A stretch of 34,502 nt of DNA from an uncultured Eubacteriales bacterium (lineage in GTDB: Bacteria; Bacillota_I; Bacilli_A; RF39; UBA660). The position numbers and the translations under genes were made by a program. Numbering within the stretch: position 1 is the stretch's first letter; the number at the start of each line of letters is the position of its first letter. Of this stretch, positions 1-8,488 are shown in pieces. The notes beneath the pieces are model-generated. The model had not been told where the DNA came from. It saw only the letters and a program-made list of their open reading frames with translations, and searched no databases. The stretch spans positions 1-34,502 of the forward strand of contig ONQM01000009.1 of NCBI GenBank assembly GCA_900319955.1, in the 5' to 3' direction.

Positions 1-103
1 AAGATTTATTATACTTCTAGATATATAATAAATCAAAAAATATTATAGAAAGGGATCAATCAAATAGATTAATATTTCTATAAGATTGATTATACGTGAC
101 TTT

Positions 104-1252
104 ATGGATAAGAGAAAAAAGATTAGTATTTTATCATTACATTTAAGTTATGGTGGTATTGAAAAGTGTGTAGCATCCCTTGCAAATATATTAGCTAGTA
201 AATATGATACAGAAATAATTTGCACATATAAACTTGGAGATGCACCAGCATTTTATATTGATCCTAGAGTTAAAATAATTTATCTTTTAAATGAAAAACC
301 AAATAGAAAAGAATTTAAAGAAGCAGTTAAAAAGCATCATTTCATTAGAGCTTTAAAAGAAGGTATTAAAGGATTTAAGATATTAAACTTAAGAAAAAGT
401 ACTATGATTAACTTTATAATTAATTCAGATAGTGATGTAATAATATCAACAAGAGATTTATTTGATGATATGCTTGGAACTTATGGTAAAAAAGATTGTT
501 TAAAAATAGGTTGGGAACATAATCATTATCATGATAATATGAAATATGCAGAAAATGTAGTAAGATCATGCTCTAAACTTGATTATTTAGTACTTGTTTC
601 AAATAGTTTAAATGCTTTTTATAATGGAAGATTAAGAAATACTAATTGTAAGACAGTATTTATTCCAAATATTATTGAATATATTCCTAAGGAAGATGAT
701 ATATCAAAATTAAAAAATCATAAACTAATATCAGTTGGTAGATTATCTCATGAAAAAGGATATTTGGATTTAATTAAAATATTTAACATTGTTCATCATG
801 ATTATCCAGACTGGACTCTTGATATAATAGGCGATGGTGATGAAAGAGAAAAAATAGAGAAACTAATTAAAAAAGATAATTTAGAAGACTCTGTAACACT
901 ACATGGGTTTAGGGATAAAGACTATATATATTCGCATTTACATGAAGCATCAATATACTTAATGACAAGTTATACAGAAAGCTTTGGAATAGTACTTTTG
1001 GAAGCAATGAGTGAAGGACTTCCATGTATTGCATTTTCATCTGCTGAAGGAGCAGGCGAGATAATAACAAGTGGAAGTAATGGTTATTTAATTAAGAATA
1101 GAAACTTTGGAGCATACATAAAAAAGATAGAAGACTTAATAGAAAACTATGATGTAAGAAGAAAAATAGGCTTAGAAGGAAGAAAGACAGTTAGACACTA
1201 TTCACCTGAAACAGTTAGTAAAAAGTGGTTTAAACTAATAGAGAAGAAGTGA
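104..1252 (+). CDS. Family 4 (GT-B) glycosyltransferase
   Basis: This is a retaining nucleotide-sugar glycosyltransferase, probably cytosolic or membrane-associated, building a surface polysaccharide. The N-terminal Rossmann half begins with the acceptor-side glycine loop LSYGGIEK (about residues 14-21). The C-terminal half has SVGRLSHEKGY and the GT4 signature E-x7-E (E292 and E300, in ESFGIVLLE), followed by AEGAGEII. The length of 382 residues is normal. I chose the ATG at 104; a TTG at 86 would add six residues, and neither start has a strong Shine-Dalgarno. The stop overlaps the start region of the next gene, and the two downstream genes are also polysaccharide enzymes, so this is the tail of a capsule or exopolysaccharide operon. 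Donor and acceptor cannot be read from the sequence. Family assignment is firm. Confidence 0.88.
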   Translation: MDKRKKISILSLHLSYGGIEKCVASLANILASKYDTEIICTYKLGDAPAFYIDPRVKIIYLLNEKPNRKEFKEAVKKHHFIRALKEGIKGFKILNLRKSTMINFIINSDSDVIISTRDLFDDMLGTYGKKDCLKIGWEHNHYHDNMKYAENVVRSCSKLDYLVLVSNSLNAFYNGRLRNTNCKTVFIPNIIEYIPKEDDISKLKNHKLISVGRLSHEKGYLDLIKIFNIVHHDYPDWTLDIIGDGDEREKIEKLIKKDNLEDSVTLHGFRDKDYIYSHLHEASIYLMTSYTESFGIVLLEAMSEGLPCIAFSSAEGAGEIITSGSNGYLIKNRNFGAYIKKIEDLIENYDVRRKIGLEGRKTVRHYSPETVSKKWFKLIEKK

Positions 1253-1257
1253 TTAAA

Positions 1258-1725
1258 ATGCAGAAAGTAATGTTTGTATCATCAACTGGTGGACATTTAA
1301 ATGAATTATTAAAATTAAAAGACTTATTTAAAAAATATGACTATTCAATAGTTACAGAAGGTGTTAAAAACAATAAGCATTTAAAAAAAGAATATAAAAA
1401 TGTTTCTTTTCTTTTATATGGAACAAAAGATCATATGGCAACATATCCATTTATTTTACTTTGTAATGCTTTCATATGTCTTTTTATTTATTTAAGAAGA
1501 AGACCAAACTACATTGTAACTACTGGAGCACATGTGGGAGGCCTTATGGCACTTATTGGAAAGCTATTTGGAAGTAAAGTAATATATATTGAAACATTTG
1601 CAAACATTCATACAAAAACAATAACAGGAAAACTAGTATATAAATTTGCAGATTTATTTATTGTTCAGTGGAAAGATATGCTAAAACTTTATCCGAATGC
1701 AACGTTAGGAGGCTGGATTTTCTAA
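1258..1725 (+). CDS. Alg14/PssD-like polysaccharide glycosyltransferase subunit
   Basis: This is the N-terminal-half partner of a split GT28-type glycosyltransferase (PssD, Cps14F, EpsE and Alg14 family). In these pairs this subunit anchors the enzyme at the membrane and binds the lipid-linked acceptor, and the next gene product supplies the nucleotide-sugar site. Visible motifs are FVSSTGGHLNELLKL at the N-terminus (glycine loop after the first strand), a hydrophobic stretch around FILLCNAFICLFIYL, and TTGAHVGG followed by VIYIET. The length, about 155 residues, is typical. I prefer the ATG at 1258; a GTG at 1249 is in frame. The stop overlaps the next start (TAATG at 1723-1727), which indicates translational coupling. 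The linkage formed is not predictable. Confidence 0.85.
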   Translation: MQKVMFVSSTGGHLNELLKLKDLFKKYDYSIVTEGVKNNKHLKKEYKNVSFLLYGTKDHMATYPFILLCNAFICLFIYLRRRPNYIVTTGAHVGGLMALIGKLFGSKVIYIETFANIHTKTITGKLVYKFADLFIVQWKDMLKLYPNATLGGWIF

Positions 1726-2282
1726 TGATATTTGTAACACTAGGAACACAAGATAAAAGTTTTAAAAGACTTTTAAAAGATGTTGATAAAGAAATAGAAA
1801 AAGGAAATATAAAAGAAAAAGTTATAGTACAAAGGGGATTTACTAAATATAAATCAAAAAATATGGAAATGTTTGATTTAAAGAATCCTGAAGAAATAGA
1901 TGAGCTTATAAGAAAAGCAAGTATTGTAATAACTCATGGTGGAGTAGGTTCAATTATAGGCTCACTAAAATATGACAAACCTGTTATCGCTGCACCAAGA
2001 CTTTCTAAATACAAGGAGCATACAAATGATCACCAAAAGGAAATTGTAAATGAATTTGAAAAAGAAGGCTATTTAATTGCATACAATGAAGGTGATGATT
2101 TAGGAGAAAAAATTAAGATTGCTAAAAAGTTTAAACCAAAAAAATATAAAAGTAATAATAAGAAGTTTGTAAAACTTATAGATGATTATATAAAAAAAAC
2201 TGATAGTAAAAGCTTTGTAAATAAGTATCCATATATTTACATTATAATATTAATAATTATAGTCATTCTTATAATATTTTGA
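1725..2282 (+). CDS. Alg13/PssE-like catalytic subunit with C-terminal membrane helix
   Basis: This is the donor-binding half of the split glycosyltransferase encoded with the preceding gene. It starts MIFVTLGTQ, the standard first strand and loop of the PssE/Cps14G/Alg13 family, and has the nucleotide-binding region ITHGGVGSIIGSL followed by KPVIAAPRL and H-x2-DHQ, all typical. Family members usually end near residue 160. This one continues and closes with about 18 almost purely hydrophobic residues (IYIIILIIIVILIIF at the end), so the subunit has its own tail anchor. The start is the ATG at 1725, with AGGAGG at 1707-1712; an upstream in-frame reading would overlap the previous gene by 58 bases and add residues foreign to the family. 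Confidence 0.86.
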   Translation: MIFVTLGTQDKSFKRLLKDVDKEIEKGNIKEKVIVQRGFTKYKSKNMEMFDLKNPEEIDELIRKASIVITHGGVGSIIGSLKYDKPVIAAPRLSKYKEHTNDHQKEIVNEFEKEGYLIAYNEGDDLGEKIKIAKKFKPKKYKSNNKKFVKLIDDYIKKTDSKSFVNKYPYIYIIILIIIVILIIF

Positions 2283-2313
2283 TATAATAAATAAAGTAGC
2301 ATAGGAGATAAAG

Positions 2314-2865
2314 ATGAAGAAAAAAGTAGTACTTATAGTTGTATTTATTTTAATTGGACTATTTATAATTATAAATATTTTTAGTTTTGCAAAAGATAAA
2401 AGTAATTCTAAGAAAGCTATGGATATAATAAAAAATGATTATAATAAATTTTGGAGTGATGCAAAATCATTTGGAGAAAAAAGAGATTACATATATGATA
2501 ATATATTTGGATCAGATTATGCAGAAAATTTTAAAAATAACTATAAATACTATTATGATTATTTTGATTCATATAAAGTTAATGTTAATAAAATAAAAAA
2601 AGATAGTAAAAACCTAGATAAATATTGTAATGGAATATACTATACTAAAAAAAGTATAAATACTAAGTGTCAAACTTTTATAGAAAATTATGAATTAGTT
2701 ATAAACTACTATGTACTTGATGTAAAAAGATTTAATGTAATAATAGATGAATATAATAATTATTTAGAAAAAGAAAATTTAAAAGAAAAAAAACTATCTA
2801 AATATAATTCTCAATATAAATATATAGATTATAATAAAGATGGAAAAATGAGTGGTAAGGAGTAA
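2314..2865 (+). CDS. Small membrane-anchored protein ending in an EF-hand-like loop
   Basis: I do not recognise a family. Residues 4-25 form one hydrophobic segment (signal anchor), so the remaining roughly 155 residues should lie outside the cell. The outer part is rich in Lys, Asn, Tyr and Asp, looks helical, and has two cysteines around CNGIYYTKKSINTKC that could form a disulfide. The last twelve residues, DYNKDGKMSGKE, fit the calcium-binding EF-hand loop (D1, N3, D5, G6, E12), although no flanking second helix remains. AGGAGAT precedes the ATG by a normal distance. The gene lies between the polysaccharide enzymes and a phosphodiester glycosidase, only three bases before the latter, so it probably shares their operon and a cell-envelope role. 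Confidence 0.7.
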   Translation: MKKKVVLIVVFILIGLFIIINIFSFAKDKSNSKKAMDIIKNDYNKFWSDAKSFGEKRDYIYDNIFGSDYAENFKNNYKYYYDYFDSYKVNVNKIKKDSKNLDKYCNGIYYTKKSINTKCQTFIENYELVINYYVLDVKRFNVIIDEYNNYLEKENLKEKKLSKYNSQYKYIDYNKDGKMSGKE

Positions 2866-2868
2866 CAG

Positions 2869-3930
2869 ATGTTTTTTAAGTTTAAGCCAAAGAAGAATTT
2901 ATTTAAAAAAGAAAAAGAAAAAACTAAAAAGAAATTAATTATCTTTGTTAGTGTTTTAGTAGTATTTTTTTCATCTTTTTTCTTCTTACTATATGGTCCA
3001 TATAATGGATTTAGAAACTTTTGGATAACGAGTTCAATGACAACAATGACACATCAGTGGCTTGCTAAAATATTTTATAGTGATAAAGAAATAATGAAAG
3101 TACTTAAAAGTAATGGAATAATTGAGATTAGTGAAGCAACTAATACAAACTTAATAAGAGTAAAAAAATATAGTGGAAATGCTAAATTTTATAAAAACAA
3201 ATATGAAGCAGAAATATTAAAAGACAGTGATGGAAAAGACTATAAAGTAATACCAATAAAGGGATTAAGATATCAAGGCTATCTGGTTGCAGTTTATGAT
3301 CCTTCAAAAGTGTATGTTGGAGTTACAAACTATTTAAACGTAAAAGGTGAATTAATAACAACAGTTGCAAAAAGAGAAAATGCACTTATCGCAATAAATG
3401 GTGGAGGTTTCTATGATCCTGATTGGAACTCAAATGGAGCTATTCCTCATGGACCAGTAATAAAAGGTGGAAAACTAGTAAGCAACTTTCAAAAAGCTGG
3501 TATGGCAGGTGGAATAGTAGGATTCACAAATGATAACAAATTGGTACTTGGAAAGTGGAGTGGTGAAGAAGCGTTAAAACATGGAGTACGTGATGCAGTT
3601 GACTTTGGACCATTCCTAATAGTTAATGGAAAATCAAGCTTTGTTAAAGGAAATGGAGGATGGGGTGTTGCACCTAGAACTGCAATAGCACAAAGAAAAG
3701 ATGGAATAGTCTTATTCTTAATAATAAATGGACGTCTTCCATCATCAATTGGAGCAGATATGAATGACTTATGCGAAATACTTGAAAACTATGGAGCATA
3801 TAATGCAGCAAATATGGATGGAGGATCATCAACTGAGCTTGTAATAAACAACAAAATAATAAATCATCCAGTTGCGGGTGGTGTAAATGGGCTTAGAACT
3901 ATGCCTACATTTTGGATGGTAAGGAGATAA
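2869..3930 (+). CDS. Membrane-anchored phosphodiester glycosidase family protein (NAGPA domain)
   Basis: Proteins of this family remove sugar caps attached through phosphodiester bonds or act on cell-wall glycopolymers; most bacterial members are uncharacterised. The N-terminus is basic (about residues 1-22), then a membrane segment follows (about 23-44) and a long exported domain. The NAGPA-type domain shows ALIAINGGGFYDPD, PHGPVIKGGKLV, DFGPFLIVNGK, APRTAIAQRKDG and the closing motif NMDGGSSTELV followed by a region ending LRTMPTFWMV. These are the conserved Gly-, Asp- and Arg-rich motifs of the family. Length is 353 residues. It follows polysaccharide genes with little spacing, so a role in trimming the polysaccharide or wall teichoic-type polymer made by the same operon is plausible but inferred. 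Confidence 0.85.
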   Translation: MFFKFKPKKNLFKKEKEKTKKKLIIFVSVLVVFFSSFFFLLYGPYNGFRNFWITSSMTTMTHQWLAKIFYSDKEIMKVLKSNGIIEISEATNTNLIRVKKYSGNAKFYKNKYEAEILKDSDGKDYKVIPIKGLRYQGYLVAVYDPSKVYVGVTNYLNVKGELITTVAKRENALIAINGGGFYDPDWNSNGAIPHGPVIKGGKLVSNFQKAGMAGGIVGFTNDNKLVLGKWSGEEALKHGVRDAVDFGPFLIVNGKSSFVKGNGGWGVAPRTAIAQRKDGIVLFLIINGRLPSSIGADMNDLCEILENYGAYNAANMDGGSSTELVINNKIINHPVAGGVNGLRTMPTFWMVRR

Positions 3931-3931
3931 T

Positions 3932-4525
3932 ATGTCTAAATTATATTTCAAATATGGTGCAATGAACTCGGGTAAATCAACAATTTTAATACAAACTGCA
4001 TATAACTATGAAGAAACTGGCAAAAAAGTAATACTTATTAAACCAGCAAAAGACTTGAAAGCAAAAGATAAAGTTTCATCTAGAATAGGAGTTTCAAGAA
4101 AAGTAGATTATTTATTAAAGGAAGATGATTCACTTGTTAAAATTGCAGAAGATGAAAAAAATGTAAACTGTATACTTATAGATGAAGCACAATTCTTAAC
4201 AAAAAAGCAAGTAGATGAAGCATCATACATTGCAAATGTCTTAGATATTCCTGTCTTGTGTTATGGATTAAGAACTGACTTTAAAGGAAATGGCTTTCCT
4301 GGATCTATTAGACTCTTAGAAATAGCAGATAAATTGGAAGAGTTGAAAACGATATGTTCAACACCTGGCTGCAGCAGAAAAGGAACATTTAATGTAAGAT
4401 ACGTAAATGGAAAAATTACTTGTAAAGGATCTCAAGTTGCAATAGATGGAAAAGATAATGTAACTTATAAATCAGTTTGTCCTAAATGCTTTTATGAACT
4501 TCAAAGCAAAAAAAAGATTAAATAA
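3932..4525 (+). CDS. tdk: Thymidine kinase (type II)
   Basis: The enzyme phosphorylates thymidine with ATP to make dTMP (salvage pathway, cytosol). The P-loop is G9-A-M-N-S-G-K-S-T17, and the Walker B/catalytic region is IDEAQF with D84 and E85. The C-terminal lasso and zinc domain carries C142, C147, C183 and C186, with a further Cys at 164. The 197-residue length is standard for the TK1-like tetrameric enzyme. AGGAG lies just upstream of the ATG, only two bases after the preceding stop, so transcription probably continues from the polysaccharide operon. The end of the gene overlaps the -35 region of the rimP promoter. Confidence 0.95.
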   Translation: MSKLYFKYGAMNSGKSTILIQTAYNYEETGKKVILIKPAKDLKAKDKVSSRIGVSRKVDYLLKEDDSLVKIAEDEKNVNCILIDEAQFLTKKQVDEASYIANVLDIPVLCYGLRTDFKGNGFPGSIRLLEIADKLEELKTICSTPGCSRKGTFNVRYVNGKITCKGSQVAIDGKDNVTYKSVCPKCFYELQSKKKIK

Positions 4526-4527
4526 AT

Positions 4528-4555
4528 TTGCAATATTATGAAACTGTGATATAAT
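4528..4555 (+). promoter_or_regulatory. Promoter of the rimP-nusA-infB operon
   Basis: TTGCAA at 4528-4533 and TATAAT at 4550-4555 are separated by 16 bases, a good vegetative sigma-70/SigA-type promoter. It starts at the stop codon of tdk and lies upstream of the leader hairpin before rimP. Confidence 0.75.
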
Positions 4556-4568
4556 ATTTGACAGAAAG

Positions 4569-4592
4569 GAGTGGGAAATAGTCCCACTCTTT
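4569..4592 (+). terminator. Leader hairpin ahead of rimP (attenuator-like)
   Basis: GAGTGGGA (4569-4576) pairs perfectly with TCCCACTC (4582-4589) around a five-base loop and is followed by TTT. It lies between the promoter and rimP. It may be a weak terminator of the upstream operon or an attenuator for nusA autoregulation; the U-run is short, so a processing or stability structure is also possible. Confidence 0.55.
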
Positions 4593-4613
4593 ATGTTTGG
4601 AAAGTGAGGTTTT

Positions 4614-4871
4614 ATGAAAAAGGAAATTATAAGTAAAGTAGATCCTGCAATTAAAGATTTAGGTTTATTTGTAAGTGATGTATATGAAGATGACGAAGAA
4701 GGAGTTCATAATTTAAATATTGAACTTGATAGTGATAGCGTAATTGATGTTGAAAAAATAACAGCAGCATCTAAGATAATTAATAAAATAATTGATGATA
4801 TGGATATTAAGCTTAATAATTACGTACTTGATATTCATTCAAAAGAAAAAGGAGAGATTAATAATGGCTAA
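4614..4871 (+). CDS. rimP: RimP-like ribosome maturation factor, N-terminal domain only
   Basis: RimP helps assemble the 30S subunit, binding S12 and aiding central pseudoknot formation. The 85 residues cover only the N-terminal alpha/beta domain: the start VDPAIKDLGLFVSDV, then LNIELDSDSVIDVEKITAASKIINKIID and the closing YVLDIHSKEKGE. In usual RimP (about 150 residues) the equivalent last strand reads into a second, SH3-like domain that binds S12; here the frame stops instead, inside the nusA start region, with an eight-base overlap. There is no leftover second-domain sequence, so it looks like a settled reduction and not a fresh break. Position directly before nusA supports the identity. 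Confidence 0.75.
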   Translation: MKKEIISKVDPAIKDLGLFVSDVYEDDEEGVHNLNIELDSDSVIDVEKITAASKIINKIIDDMDIKLNNYVLDIHSKEKGEINNG

Positions 4872-6081
4872 GAAAAAGAAAGAAGAAGTGCTTGATCAAG
4901 GACAAGAATTCTTAAAAGCAGTTAATGGAATAACTAAAGAAAAGGGAATAGATCCAGAAGTTGTTTATAGCGCAATGGAGCTTGCACTTCAAAGTGCATA
5001 TAAGAAAAACTTTAATACTAAATCAAATGTTAAAGTATTAATTAATAGGGATACTGGTGAAATAAAAGTATATTCTTATTTAACAGTTGTACCAGATGAT
5101 AAAATGACTCGTGAAGAATATGAGGATAAATTATTTGAATCATATAGTAAGAGTGATGATATTGATGCAGATAAAACAGTTGAAGAAGAAAAAGAAGAAG
5201 AAAAAGAAATGGTTTTCTTTAATCCAGTTACAGATATTAAACTAACAGATGCTAAAAAATTAGATAAAAAGTTAGAAGTAGGAGATACAATTGATACAGA
5301 AGTAACTCCACATGATTTTGGTAGAGTTGCAGCATCAACAGCAAAACAAGTAGTAATTCAAAAAATTAGAGAAGCTGAAAGAAATAGTATTATGGGTGAA
5401 TTTGGTGACAAAGAAGGAGAAATGCTTGTTGGAACAGTAGCATTAGAGGATGAAAACAACTACTATATAGATTTAGGTAGAACGAATGGTATACTTCCTA
5501 AAAAAGAAATAATACCAGGCGAAAAAATTGAAATGGGTAAATCTTTGAAAGTATATGTATCTAAAGTAGATAATAATGGTAAGAGTCTATTAATACTTCT
5601 TTCAAGAAGACATTATGGATTTGTTAAACGTTTATTTGAAAGTGAAATACCAGAACTTATTGATGGATCAGTTTTACTTTATAGTGTTGCACGTGAGGCT
5701 GGAGTTAGAAGTAAAGTTGCAGTTTACTCTGAGAACTTTAACATAGATCCAGTAGGAGCTTGTATTGGTGAAAAAGGAACTAGAATTGCAAATATCATTA
5801 AAGAATTAAATGGAGAAAAAATAGATATTGTTAAATATGATAAAGATCCAAGTGTATTTATAGCAAATGCACTTCAGCCTGCAAAAGATTTAACAGTAAT
5901 AATAACAGATCCAAAGAAAAATGAAGCAGAAGTAATTGCAGATAAAGATAACTTCCCACTTGCAATTGGAAAAGGCGGACTAAATGCTCGTCTTGCAAGT
6001 CGTTTAACTAAATATAAAATTGATATTAAATCAACTGAGGATGCTGCAAAAAGTGGAATAAATATAAGAACTGAGGAATAA
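4864..6081 (+). CDS. nusA: Transcription termination/antitermination factor NusA
   Basis: NusA binds RNA polymerase and nascent RNA to control pausing, termination and antitermination. In order: N-terminal polymerase-binding domain (about 1-160), S1 domain (MLVGTVALEDENNYYIDLGR...GILP), KH1 (DPVGACIGEKGTRIANIIKELNGEKIDIV) and KH2 (DNFPLAIGKGGLNARLASRLT). The 405-residue length exceeds the usual 345-370 because about 40 acidic residues (about 77-117, with runs of Glu) are inserted in the N-terminal domain. I chose the ATG at 4864: GGAG at 4851-4854 fits, and the product then begins MAKKKKEE; an in-frame start at 4792 would add hydrophobic residues alien to the family and overlap rimP by 80 bases. 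Confidence 0.95.
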   Translation: MAKKKKEEVLDQGQEFLKAVNGITKEKGIDPEVVYSAMELALQSAYKKNFNTKSNVKVLINRDTGEIKVYSYLTVVPDDKMTREEYEDKLFESYSKSDDIDADKTVEEEKEEEKEMVFFNPVTDIKLTDAKKLDKKLEVGDTIDTEVTPHDFGRVAASTAKQVVIQKIREAERNSIMGEFGDKEGEMLVGTVALEDENNYYIDLGRTNGILPKKEIIPGEKIEMGKSLKVYVSKVDNNGKSLLILLSRRHYGFVKRLFESEIPELIDGSVLLYSVAREAGVRSKVAVYSENFNIDPVGACIGEKGTRIANIIKELNGEKIDIVKYDKDPSVFIANALQPAKDLTVIITDPKKNEAEVIADKDNFPLAIGKGGLNARLASRLTKYKIDIKSTEDAAKSGINIRTEE

Positions 6082-6084
6082 AAT

Positions 6085-6348
6085 ATGAAGGTAAAGAAGA
6101 CTCCATTAAGGACTTGTGTTGTAACTCATGAACTTCTTCCAAAATCAGAACTTCTAAGAATAGTTGCAACAAAAGAAGGCGATGTCTTTCCAGATGAAAC
6201 TGGTAAGAAAAACGGAAGAGGAGCATATATAAAGAAAGACTTAGATGTCTTAGAAAAAGCTATTAAGACTAGAGCACTTGAAAAAAAGCTTGGAGTTAAA
6301 ATAGAAGAAAGTGTGTATGATGAAATAAGAAAAATAATAGAAAAATAG
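6085..6348 (+). CDS. rnpM: YlxR/RnpM RNA-binding protein
   Basis: This is a small basic nucleic-acid-binding protein of the YlxR (DUF448) family; the Bacillus member was identified as RnpM, a modulator of RNase P. Diagnostic sequence is PLRTCVVTHELLPKSELLRIV at the N-terminus and KNGRGAYI near residue 47. The 87-residue length is normal. It sits three bases after nusA and 13 bases before infB. The L7Ae-like gene ylxQ, which usually lies between ylxR and infB in Firmicutes, is absent. Confidence 0.92.
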   Translation: MKVKKTPLRTCVVTHELLPKSELLRIVATKEGDVFPDETGKKNGRGAYIKKDLDVLEKAIKTRALEKKLGVKIEESVYDEIRKIIEK

Positions 6349-6361
6349 GAGGTGCTTAATT

Positions 6362-8488
6362 ATGATGAGCTTACTTGATTATGCAAATGATGTAAATATA
6401 AGTATAGAAGAAGTAAAAAAACTTTGTGATAAACTTGGTATTAAATATGATAGTGATGATTATATGCTTAGTGATACAGAAATAACTGAACTAGATAATA
6501 GTTTAAGTACAAGTGGTGAAGAAACTGCACTATCAGAAGAAGAACAAGAAGAGGAAGAAATAGAAGATAAAGCAAATCTTCTAGCAGAAAGTACTCACAT
6601 AGATTTAGATAATAATACAAGTTTTGAAAAGGTTAAATCTAGAACAAAAAGAGAAAAAGATGCTAGAAATAGTAATTTTAAAGCTCAACGTAAAAAAATA
6701 TATAAACATCGTGAAAAACTAGAAAGTAATGAAAACAGTGTATCAGAAGATGTTGTACTTTATAAAGATGGTATGACAGTAGAAGAAATTGCTGAAGCAC
6801 TTAATGATACAACTGTTAATGTAATAAAAAAGTTAATAGGACTAGGTGTTATGGCATCTAAAAATGATTCAATTGACTTTGATACTGCATCAGTTATTGC
6901 AAGTGATTATAATAAAACATTAAAGAAAGAAGAAACACAAGATATTTCTAATTTTGAAAATTATGAAATAGAAGATAAAGAAGAGGATCTAGTAGAGCGT
7001 CCACCAATTGTTACAATTATGGGACATGTAGACCACGGAAAAACAACACTTCTTGACTTCATTAGAAAAAGTAATGTTGCAAGTGGTGAAGCAGGTGGTA
7101 TTACTCAAGCAATTGGAGCATATACAGCAAGTTATAACGGTAAAAAAATAACATTTATTGATACTCCAGGACATGAAGCATTTACTGAGATGAGAGCACG
7201 TGGTGCTGCAGTTACAGATATAGTTATAATAATTGTTGCAGCAGATGATGGAGTAATGCCTCAAACAGAAGAAGCAATAGATCATGCTAAAGCTGCAGGT
7301 GTTCCAATAATAGTTGCAATTAATAAAATTGATAAGCCTGATGCAAATCCAGAAAAAGTTATGGAGCAACTTGCAAATCATGGACTAACACCAGAAGAGT
7401 GGGGCGGAGATATAATTGTAAATAAAATTTCTGCAGCAACTGGAGAAGGAGTAAATGAACTTTTAGATAGTGTCCTTTTAGTTGCAGAGATGAAAGAATA
7501 TAAAGCAAATCCAAAACGTTATGCAACAGGAGTTGTAATAGAGTCTCGTCAAGATAAGCATGTAGGATCTGTTGTAAGTTTAATAATTCAAAATGGTACA
7601 TTAAGACTTGGAGATCCAATAGTTGTTGGTACTAAATTTGGTAAGGTTAGAACTCTAAAAAATGATAAGGGTGAAAACATAGTAGAAGCTGGTCCATCAA
7701 CACCAGTTGAAGTAACAGGACTTTCTTCTCTTCCATCTGCAGGTGATAAATTTATGGCATTTGAAACTGAGAAGAAAGCTAAAGAAATAGCAGATGAGCG
7801 CGAACTAAGATTTAAAAAAGAATCAAATACTAAGAAAAGTCTTACACTTGAAGATTTATTTGGTGATATAAAAGAAGGACTAAAAGAAATTAACATAGTA
7901 TTAAAAGCAGATGTTAATGGTAGTGCAGAAGCTTGTCGTAATTCACTTTTAAAAATAGATGTAGAAGGAGTTAAGCTTTCTGTTATAAGAGCAGGTGTTG
8001 GAGCAATTACAGAGTCTGATATAGTACTTGCTGAAGCTTCTAATGCAATAGTGATAGGTTTTAATGTAAGAGCGTCAAGCAAAGTAGAGGCATTTGCAAA
8101 AGAACATGGTGTTCAAATAAAAACATATGATATTATTTATAAACTTGTTGAAGCAGTAGAACATGCTATGAAAGGTTTGCTTGATAAAACATATAGTGAA
8201 AAACTAACAGGTAAACTTGAAATAAGAAAAATATTTAAATTCTCTAAGGTTGGCTTAATCGCTGGATGTCATGTTAAAGAAGGAACAATAAAAAATAACT
8301 CTCATGCAAAAATAATAAGAGATAATGTTGTCGTTTATGATGGAAAGATTAAGAGTCTTCAACATGAAAAAGATAGTGTAAAAGAAGTTACAAAAGGAAT
8401 GGATTGTGGACTTACACTAGATGCATGTAATGACTATAAAGAAGGCGACATTATAGAGGCATATGATTTAATAGAAAATGAAATCTAA
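6362..8488 (+). CDS. infB: Translation initiation factor IF-2
   Basis: IF-2 is the GTPase that brings fMet-tRNA to the 30S subunit and promotes subunit joining. After a lysine- and glutamate-rich N-terminal region comes an IF2_N domain ([23 protein letters not shown]), then the G domain: G1 GHVDHGKTT (221-229), G3 DTPGHEAF, G4 NKID, followed by domains II to IV. The C-terminal domain ends [14 protein letters not shown]. 708 residues is typical of a compact Gram-positive IF-2. AGGAGGTG at 6347-6354 overlaps the rnpM stop and decides the start at 6362 (a second ATG follows immediately). Its 3' end overlaps the next gene by 11 bases. Confidence 0.97.
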   Translation: MMSLLDYANDVNISIEEVKKLCDKLGIKYDSDDYMLSDTEITELDNSLSTSGEETALSEEEQEEEEIEDKANLLAESTHIDLDNNTSFEKVKSRTKREKDARNSNFKAQRKKIYKHREKLESNENSVSEDVVLYKDGMTVEEIAEALNDTTVNVIKKLIGLGVMASKNDSIDFDTASVIASDYNKTLKKEETQDISNFENYEIEDKEEDLVERPPIVTIMGHVDHGKTTLLDFIRKSNVASGEAGGITQAIGAYTASYNGKKITFIDTPGHEAFTEMRARGAAVTDIVIIIVAADDGVMPQTEEAIDHAKAAGVPIIVAINKIDKPDANPEKVMEQLANHGLTPEEWGGDIIVNKISAATGEGVNELLDSVLLVAEMKEYKANPKRYATGVVIESRQDKHVGSVVSLIIQNGTLRLGDPIVVGTKFGKVRTLKNDKGENIVEAGPSTPVEVTGLSSLPSAGDKFMAFETEKKAKEIADERELRFKKESNTKKSLTLEDLFGDIKEGLKEINIVLKADVNGSAEACRNSLLKIDVEGVKLSVIRAGVGAITESDIVLAEASNAIVIGFNVRASSKVEAFAKEHGVQIKTYDIIYKLVEAVEHAMKGLLDKTYSEKLTGKLEIRKIFKFSKVGLIAGCHVKEGTIKNNSHAKIIRDNVVVYDGKIKSLQHEKDSVKEVTKGMDCGLTLDACNDYKEGDIIEAYDLIENEI

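Noticed and set aside
1-85. Inverted repeat TTATAGAAA / TTTCTATAA (44-52, 74-82) as a terminator
   Set aside because: On the plus strand no T-run follows; on the minus strand a T-run follows but no minus-strand gene leads into it. It may be a relic or an operator of the first gene, but there is no support.
4792-4863. Longer NusA starting at 4792
   Set aside because: It adds a hydrophobic stretch read from rimP in another frame; the Shine-Dalgarno and family start support 4864.
6989-8082. Minus-strand open frames within infB
   Set aside because: They are antisense shadows of infB with implausible composition (Ser/Leu/Ile runs, Cys clusters).
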